From Mixophyes australis (taxonomy: Eukaryota; Chordata; Amphibia; Anura; Limnodynastidae), in assembly GCA_036250195.1 (NCBI GenBank), contig JAVHZZ010000003.1, forward strand, positions 333,256,375 through 333,320,374: a stretch of 64,000 nt of DNA, written 5' to 3'. Numbering within the stretch: position 1 is the stretch's first letter; each line of letters begins with the position of its first letter. Positions 57,891 through 64,000 of the stretch are shown here, piece after piece. The position numbers and the translations under genes are program-made. The notes under the pieces are model-generated. The model searched no databases. It worked only from the letters and a program-made list of their open reading frames with translations, and was not told where the DNA came from.

Positions 57891-58979
57891 TACTCGTTAC
57901 TAAGGGATTAGGGGTTAGACAGTGATCCAGCACTCAATCTTGCACTCACCATCACACAGATTAAATACCTAGCTGAATACCACTGCAAAACAGTTCTCTC
58001 ATCCATACATTGCTGCTACCACGTATTGTATTAGGTCAATAGGACCCTAAACCTCTGTTACACAAATGTACACACTGGCACAAGCTACCCTCTCTAGCCA
58101 ATGGGTTAACATTTAACCCTTTGAATACCAGGTTGTGACCAAAGCCAAGCAATACTTATCTTCTTATAAAGCTTAAGGATTCATTAGATTAACAAGGACA
58201 AATGTATTACATATTAGATTTAATATAAAAAGATACAGGAATTTGGGTATAATAAAAACGTATAACAAATGGCATATAAAATAAATGCAATAACAGCTAG
58301 GAAAAATAAATGGAATAAAAATTACAGAAAATAGAACACTTATGTAGTTTGATTTGTATACTCTGTACACCAGGGGAACGGTAGAAGTGGAACATCCTTC
58401 AATTAGATTGATCTCCAAAAGACTTACAGCAAGGGATTTTAAGATCCACATTCTTCTGCCTTTAGCCATCTTCTGTGATGTCCCGGAGATGAGTTTATTC
58501 CCATGCTAACAAACATCTTTAGCCCCAAGCACACTTCTCACTTCAGAGTTCTGTAACCAGGGAGTTTTCTTAGCTGTAAGCCCTACAACCCACACACCTT
58601 TCTAACTGACAAGCCCAACATCTTTAAATACTAATATCCCCTTGTCTTTACAAGAACCTTAATCAATATAGCATTCAAATATTTATGGCAGGAGGGTTAT
58701 CAGATGGAACTCCACACACTTGGTGACTCTGTCTGGTGTGAGACTTACATGTGCTAATCTGGCTTCCTGAGATCTTTTGTGCCCTTTCAAGTATTTAAAA
58801 TGTACAAAGGAAGATGTCAATTAAATCAGACTAATAGCTTCCATGCCTGCCCTTAATGAGTTTACAAAAAATGAATTGTTGTGGGGAAATCAAACATTCA
58901 TATAGAAACATATTTATATTTTATTTAATTAACTTGTAGGTAAACATTTACTACAACAAGACATCCATGTTTTCCAGCG
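57891..58979. other. unassigned DNA
   Basis: No supported feature. Confidence 0.4.
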
Positions 58980-59120
58980 ACACCCGCATATCTTACCATT
59001 AGCATTAGCAATAGCATTGCTATTACTTGAATTGACCCCTTGATAGGACAAAGCCCTACAGTCGGCAAAAACACCTATTTTTAATGGAGGTAGGGATTGT
59101 CTCCCTTTAATTAATAGACT
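58980..59120. repeat. family-B repeat fragment
   Basis: Contains ccattagcattagcaatagc, ttgaccccttgatagg and gggattgtctccctttaatt, matching the right part of other copies. Confidence 0.45.
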
Positions 59121-59716
59121 ACTAAATTCTATGGATCAGAATGAGAAAACATACCTTGCAGTATAGAGTGCTACTAAAGATGGCGTGGAAATACATGTTC
59201 TATACTTAGAGCCGTCTATAATTTCAAATTCCTAACTTAAGCCAAAGAACAGCTTTGGGAAGCATTACATAGAATGCCTATATAAATGTTTATATTTTAT
59301 TTTGAAACTTACATAACATATTGCGGACTTATAGATATAATTATCTAAGGAAAGCTGGCATGAGTTTCTTCCCTGCAGGATGCTGTACTCACTGAATACT
59401 GCATGCCACAATATAATGCATCAGTAGTTAGTGTTCCCTCGCTCCTCCAGTTGATGACTGCCTTGTCCAACAATATTTCTAGCAGTGCAACAAGAGTGCT
59501 GAATAATTGGAGTGGAAACACAAGAACAAAACATCATTGTCCTTGTCTGGGGTGGGATAGTGCATTGCCTGGCCCAATAGCAAATCTTTAGTAGGGATAC
59601 CGCTGTAGTCTCCCAGGACCACCCGCTCTGCTGTGTATAGTGCAGAGATGGGGCCTTTCCTGAGCATGTACGTCACAGCGAATGCGGGGGCTTCAGACAG
59701 ATTTGTGCCATGTACA
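59121..59716. other. unassigned DNA
   Basis: No supported feature. Confidence 0.4.
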
Positions 59717-59800
59717 CAGTGGCGGAACTATCATGTGGGTAGAGTTGTGGACGCTGAGAGGGGGGGGGGGGGGTCATCATCTCCCAGCCCCATAGCAGCC
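59717..59800. mobile_element. truncated hAT-like end
   Basis: CAGTGGCGGAACTATCATG resembles a hAT terminus seen in other vertebrates. It is followed by a G-run at 59760-59773, and no opposite end was found. Confidence 0.35.
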
Positions 59801-62214
59801 ACACCTCTTATACCTAAAGAAATTCCACCACTATACAATATCACTACCCGGTGTCAAACTGAGCCCTTTGTTCAGAAAGCTGCGGCTAACCTAAATCTAC
59901 CTATCTGTGCCATGATGCATTTTTTTTCTGCCGCTACGAGATATGTAAAACTGCTGCTAACATGTCATGAATAGTGATTGTGTGCCACGCTTCATTACAA
60001 TTGCAATACACATTGTTTAGCGGTTCGCAGTGAAAAACAGGAAATAGTGTGAACACTGATTGATCCATTAACTATAACCATACACTAATTAAGGACATCT
60101 GTTTCTTTTACAAAAGAAAACAAATCGTTGAGTACAATGGTGATTTTTCAAGGCGCATACCAAGCATTGCACCCATGTAGTGAGGCTACACTCCGCTCTA
60201 GCAATCATAGAACCACACAATCTTTAATGTTGGCATTTGCTGTAATTACAAGTATCATTCAATAATTCATTGCATTTAACCAGTGGTTTGCCAGGCAGAA
60301 CCTTAACATCACAGTAGACTAATCAAAAGCTAACGCAAGAAATACAATATCCAAGTGTGCAGATACTGCTAACTACTGAAGAACCAGCTTACTGTGTCAT
60401 CCATAATTTAAAGACTATTATTCCTGAGTTCATGAAAATTAATTTTTAAAGAAAATGCATCTGCTACTCTGTGATTCCCAAGTGGCGTTATGTGCTTATT
60501 AAAACAATATCATTGTAATATCTCTTTTCTCTAGCTGTAAATCCTCTAAATGGCTGTTTTGATGACAACGTAAAAGTAAGTAATGTGAAGGAAATATTTT
60601 TTTCTGATGAGGGAGCAAACAAAGGCGCAGTAAAGAATGAGCTTCTGCAACGATCATTATTTAAGGACCCCATGGAATTTCCAAATGCTTTATTTTAAAA
60701 TAGAAAGTACATCTGTGTCATTATAAAAACACATACAATACATAATAAGTATAAATAAGTATAAATAAGTCTCAGGGGTCATTTACTTTTGTTTATTGCG
60801 CTCTTGTTTTCTGATTGCAAACAGCAGTAATAATTTCAAGAGAATAATGGTATGTGGTCAGTCCGCCCATGTTACCGTGGCAGGTTCATATTTCAAGTGT
60901 GATAATGGCAGAGTTAATGTAATGTGATAAACTACGCTGCTTGAATGAAATTCACATCTCAACATATATACAAGTATCTGCTTACAATATGTACGGCAAT
61001 AGCAACAACAGTAATACATAGAGTTCAGGGGCATTGTAGAGGTACCAGGATAATGGGCACAATCATCGAGAATAGGACCACCAACAAACATTATTAAAGG
61101 GTTGAAAAGTCGGATCGGCAGCGAAAAGTTCCGTTAGGGAGATAGGAATAGACAATAGGGATTTACACTCCTTTAGATTTCAGGCACATCACCAGCTTTT
61201 GCCAAGGCGGCACTCACACCCAGAAGGGGGTAAGAAAGTGCCACAACGGAGCCCCAGTTATCTTTGGGTGGCCCTGTTCCTGGGTAGGGTAAAAAGTACA
61301 ACAATTGTAAAAATTTGAAAATAAAATACTGCGTTCCTTAACGAATCATAAGTAGAGCGGTGGTGTAGGGGCATAGACCAATATGACCACCCGTTCATGC
61401 GTCCAGCTGTGTGGATGTTCCAAATAAATATATGTATATATGCGAAAGGGTCTTCCTTTGATTAACAAAAGTACAGTGACATGAAATTACATATAGGACA
61501 GGAATACAGAGGACTAGGCCCAGGATCCGATCCAAAGACAACGGTTTCTTTTAATTAAAAGCAGTGACCTCCTCATAGCTAAATGAAGGCGACTTCTGTC
61601 CCTTGCAGCTAATAGGTTAACATAACAAAATGTGCTTTTGACAAACGGTGGGAAGCTTATTTAAATTCCCGTCTGGAGAGATGTTCAGATCATCATTATT
61701 CAATCTATCAGTCTGGTGGACGGCATTTGTCATCACTTCACAAGAGCCTGGGCCAGTCTCTGTCTCAGGTTTCATACAGCTGCCGAGGCATTTCTAAACA
61801 ACAGTTGCTGAGCCATTTCCACACTTTCAGAACCATTAATAACATGAATAATAATAAATACAATGTGAATTCAATGACACCTTAAATTACACTGCTTGTA
61901 AAACATAATAAACTGCGCAGACACGTAGCGGAAAAAAGTTGGGTCTACTACCGAGCTAAAAATAAACTAGCAGGGAATAGTGGCTTATATATCAGTACAC
62001 TGTCAATACTGTAACTCTAATGTTTTGGTTCAATATGGCTTTATCTCTTTACTGGAAGAGAAGGTACCAAAAAGCAAAATGTGGTATAACCACCACATGT
62101 GCATATGATTACAATATTCAAGCACAGATAGAGGTACGATTAGACCAGGTGGATCCCAACATTTTTCATATGGTCACGCCTGTCTCACCATTCATATTTT
62201 TGTGACACAACTGT
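59801..62214. other. unassigned DNA
   Basis: Sequence around 61100-61430 is somewhat GC-richer, with phrases such as gagcggtggtgtaggggc, and may be an unrecognised element. Elsewhere nothing. Confidence 0.4.
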
Positions 62215-62222
62215 GTTAAAAG

Positions 62223-63211
62223 TAGAGATGCTCAGGCTCGTTTCCTCAAGAACCGAACACACCCGAACTTAGGGGATCCGAGTACCGAGCCGAGCTGTTG
62301 CGTGCCCTCGAAATTGAAAACGAGGCAAAACATTATTGTGACGTTGTCGGATCTCACGAGTTTTGAATTCCATTTTTATTATTATTATTATCTTTGACTT
62401 ATAAGGCGCCACAAAGGGTCCGCTGTGGTGTACATTACATATACAGAAAACAGAACCAAGACACAACATGATACACAAATATATACAAACACAAGTGACA
62501 GGGTAAAGCAAATCAGATTATATCTGACAGATAGTGAAAGGGATAGTAGAAATCAGCAAGAAGAAGGCCAAAGCTTAATAAAACAGGGAAAACAGGGCTA
62601 GGGAAGCAGGCCAAGAGGTACAGAGGGTGAAGGAACAGTAGAAGGAGCACACAAAGAAAGAGGGCCCTGCTCATGAGAGCTTACATCCTAAAGGGAAGGG
62701 GGAGACACATAAAGGGTGGTACTAACTGGGGGAGAGAGCCAGGACAAGAAAGTTAGGAGGACTGATAGACTTGAATAAAGAAATGTTAAGAACCAACATA
62801 GCAAGGGGTGGGAGGGAGGGTGGACTCCCATTTTTCTTTTCTGCCACTGCTGTGTACCAATGTGTCCTAGATGTGCTAGGAACTGCCGTGTTTTGGTGTC
62901 ATTACTCTGTCACTTACCATCCAGCCAGTTCGCTGCAGTCTTTGTTTGAAAGTGTATGAAAATAATATTGTGACCTGTGAGGTTGTCAAAATTGACTGCA
63001 AATGACCTGAAATAAGTGTTATTGAGGTTAATAATAATGTAGGAACAAAAAAGGAGCAAAATTATGTGATTTTAGCATACTTTATGATTTTTTCTTAAAA
63101 AATTCAAAACCAAAAAACACAAGGGAGGTTTTGCTTTTGCCAAAACCAAAACACGAAGCTAATCCAGATCCAAAACCAAAACCACTTCACAGGGGTCAGT
63201 GAACATCTCTA
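62223..63211. mobile_element. Ac-like hAT element, 8-bp TSD
   Basis: Starts TAGAGATGCTCA and ends, reverse-complemented, TAGAGATGTTCA, the terminus style of Ac/hobo-type hAT elements. Octamers gttaaaag (62215-62222) and gttaaaac (63212-63219) match at 7 of 8. The right third has repeated ccaaaaccaaaac words. No transposase. A nested insertion occupies 62378-62827, so the original element was about 540 bp. Confidence 0.8.
62378..62827 (-). mobile_element. nested SINE/LINE-tail insertion with TSD ccattttt
   Basis: The octamer ccattttt lies on both sides (62370-62377 and 62828-62835). The left end has (att)n, the reverse of an (aat)n 3' tail, followed by ataaggcgccacaaagggtc. So it inserted in minus orientation. 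Later text includes gagcttacatcctaaaggg. It is the 'gcgctatataaataa' repeat class also seen at 32.6 kb. Confidence 0.7.
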
Positions 63212-63219
63212 GTTAAAAC

Positions 63220-64000
63220 ACTGTGATAAATATCACTGGAATCATGACAAAAACAAGACGGTACAACTTATCCATTTCTTCTAGATATTTTTAAGCTTTT
63301 TCAAATTTGCAACATTTTACAACATTTTTATAATTTGTAAAGTACAAAGGGGAAACTTAAAAACAATAAGGTATAGAAAAAAAAATAAGCCCACACACAA
63401 AAAAATGGACGTAGTTCCTGTTGCACATTTAAACATTTTTGGAGGGGAACGTTTCATGTATTACACATTCACAAAAACTGGTGCTCATGATAATCATTTG
63501 ACAAAGGTTTTATTATCAGTTCAAATGTATAAGGAGCTGTCTTAATGTTGTAAAATGTTATTTATAATATACATTGTTCTTTTTTACTACAAGTAAATAA
63601 AAACCTACATTTTAGAAAATATTCAAAACGTACAGTTATATAAAATAATTTTGTCATGATTTCTAAAACGTCTTTCATCCTAGCACCTGTAAGTGACTAC
63701 TCAGTAACTTGTGATAATGTATAATTATTTCTAGAGGGAAATTTTGAGAGACACTTTCCCTCAGAAGACCTGCAAAGAGATCTAAGTTAGGATTGGGAGG
63801 TTTCAATTTTATTTCCTGTTATATAAAAAGTATTTTAGTATGTTTTTTTTATAACTATTCAGCAACTGGAGTCAAACAGAATTAAAGAAAGTGACCAGGA
63901 AACTATCGTCATCCAGTTTCTGACTTCATTCGTGATATTTATGTTTGTTTGTTTATAATAGCCATTTACCTGCAATTTCATATAATCAGGCAGAGCGTCA
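63220..64000. other. unassigned AT-rich DNA
   Basis: No supported feature. Confidence 0.4.

Overview
The window looks like intergenic or intronic DNA from a large, repeat-rich vertebrate genome, most likely an anuran amphibian. The composition is AT-rich. There are many short palindromic DNA transposons (hAT-like and others), Penelope-like retroelements, L1/Tx1-like and L2-like LINE remnants, tRNA-headed SINEs of the 'gcgctatataaat' type, and (AT)n tracts. No host protein-coding exon, rRNA, tRNA gene, operon or CRISPR array could be supported. The frog assignment rests on my recollection of repeat families, not on a database search.

Layout. 1-4.6 kb: AT-rich DNA with three short inverted-repeat elements. 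4.6-8.0 kb: a decayed Penelope-like element on the minus strand (reverse transcriptase plus GIY-YIG endonuclease remnants) with inverted terminal arms, split by a solo LTR that has a 5-bp target duplication. 8.0-13.8 kb: a hairpin with a hammerhead-type core half, a hAT element, and the 3' end of a second Penelope-like element that carries a well-preserved hammerhead-like motif. 16 kb: an 18-copy 42-bp minisatellite that happens to be open in frame. 21-22.6 kb: a hAT element with an 8-bp duplication, an internal tandem array, a nested palindromic insertion and a 48-bp-arm hairpin. 28-30 kb: L1/Tx1-like ORF1 remnant broken by a MITE.

34.5-39.7 kb holds the most intact object: a complete, very young LTR retroelement of 5262 bp. 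Its two 1059-bp LTRs differ at one position that I can see, and it has a 5-bp target duplication, a tRNA-Leu-like primer site and a polypurine tract. The entire interior is one intact 991-codon ORF with no recognisable protease, reverse transcriptase, RNase H or integrase. It must be mobilised in trans, and the role of its protein is unknown.

40-50 kb: mostly unassigned sequence with dispersed repeats and two stretches that resemble conserved non-coding elements. 50.4-51.4 kb: an L2-like LINE with an internal deletion. 52.4-55.2 kb: a GC-rich, CpG-island-like block lying between two copies of one MITE family. It has promoter-like motifs, a splice-donor-like site and, at 53.24-53.73 kb, about 19 consecutive short hairpins whose two stem halves change together. 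This covarying array is the least expected structure in the window. 56-64 kb: more MITEs, including an Ac-like hAT element at 62.2 kb that carries a nested SINE/LINE-tail insertion.
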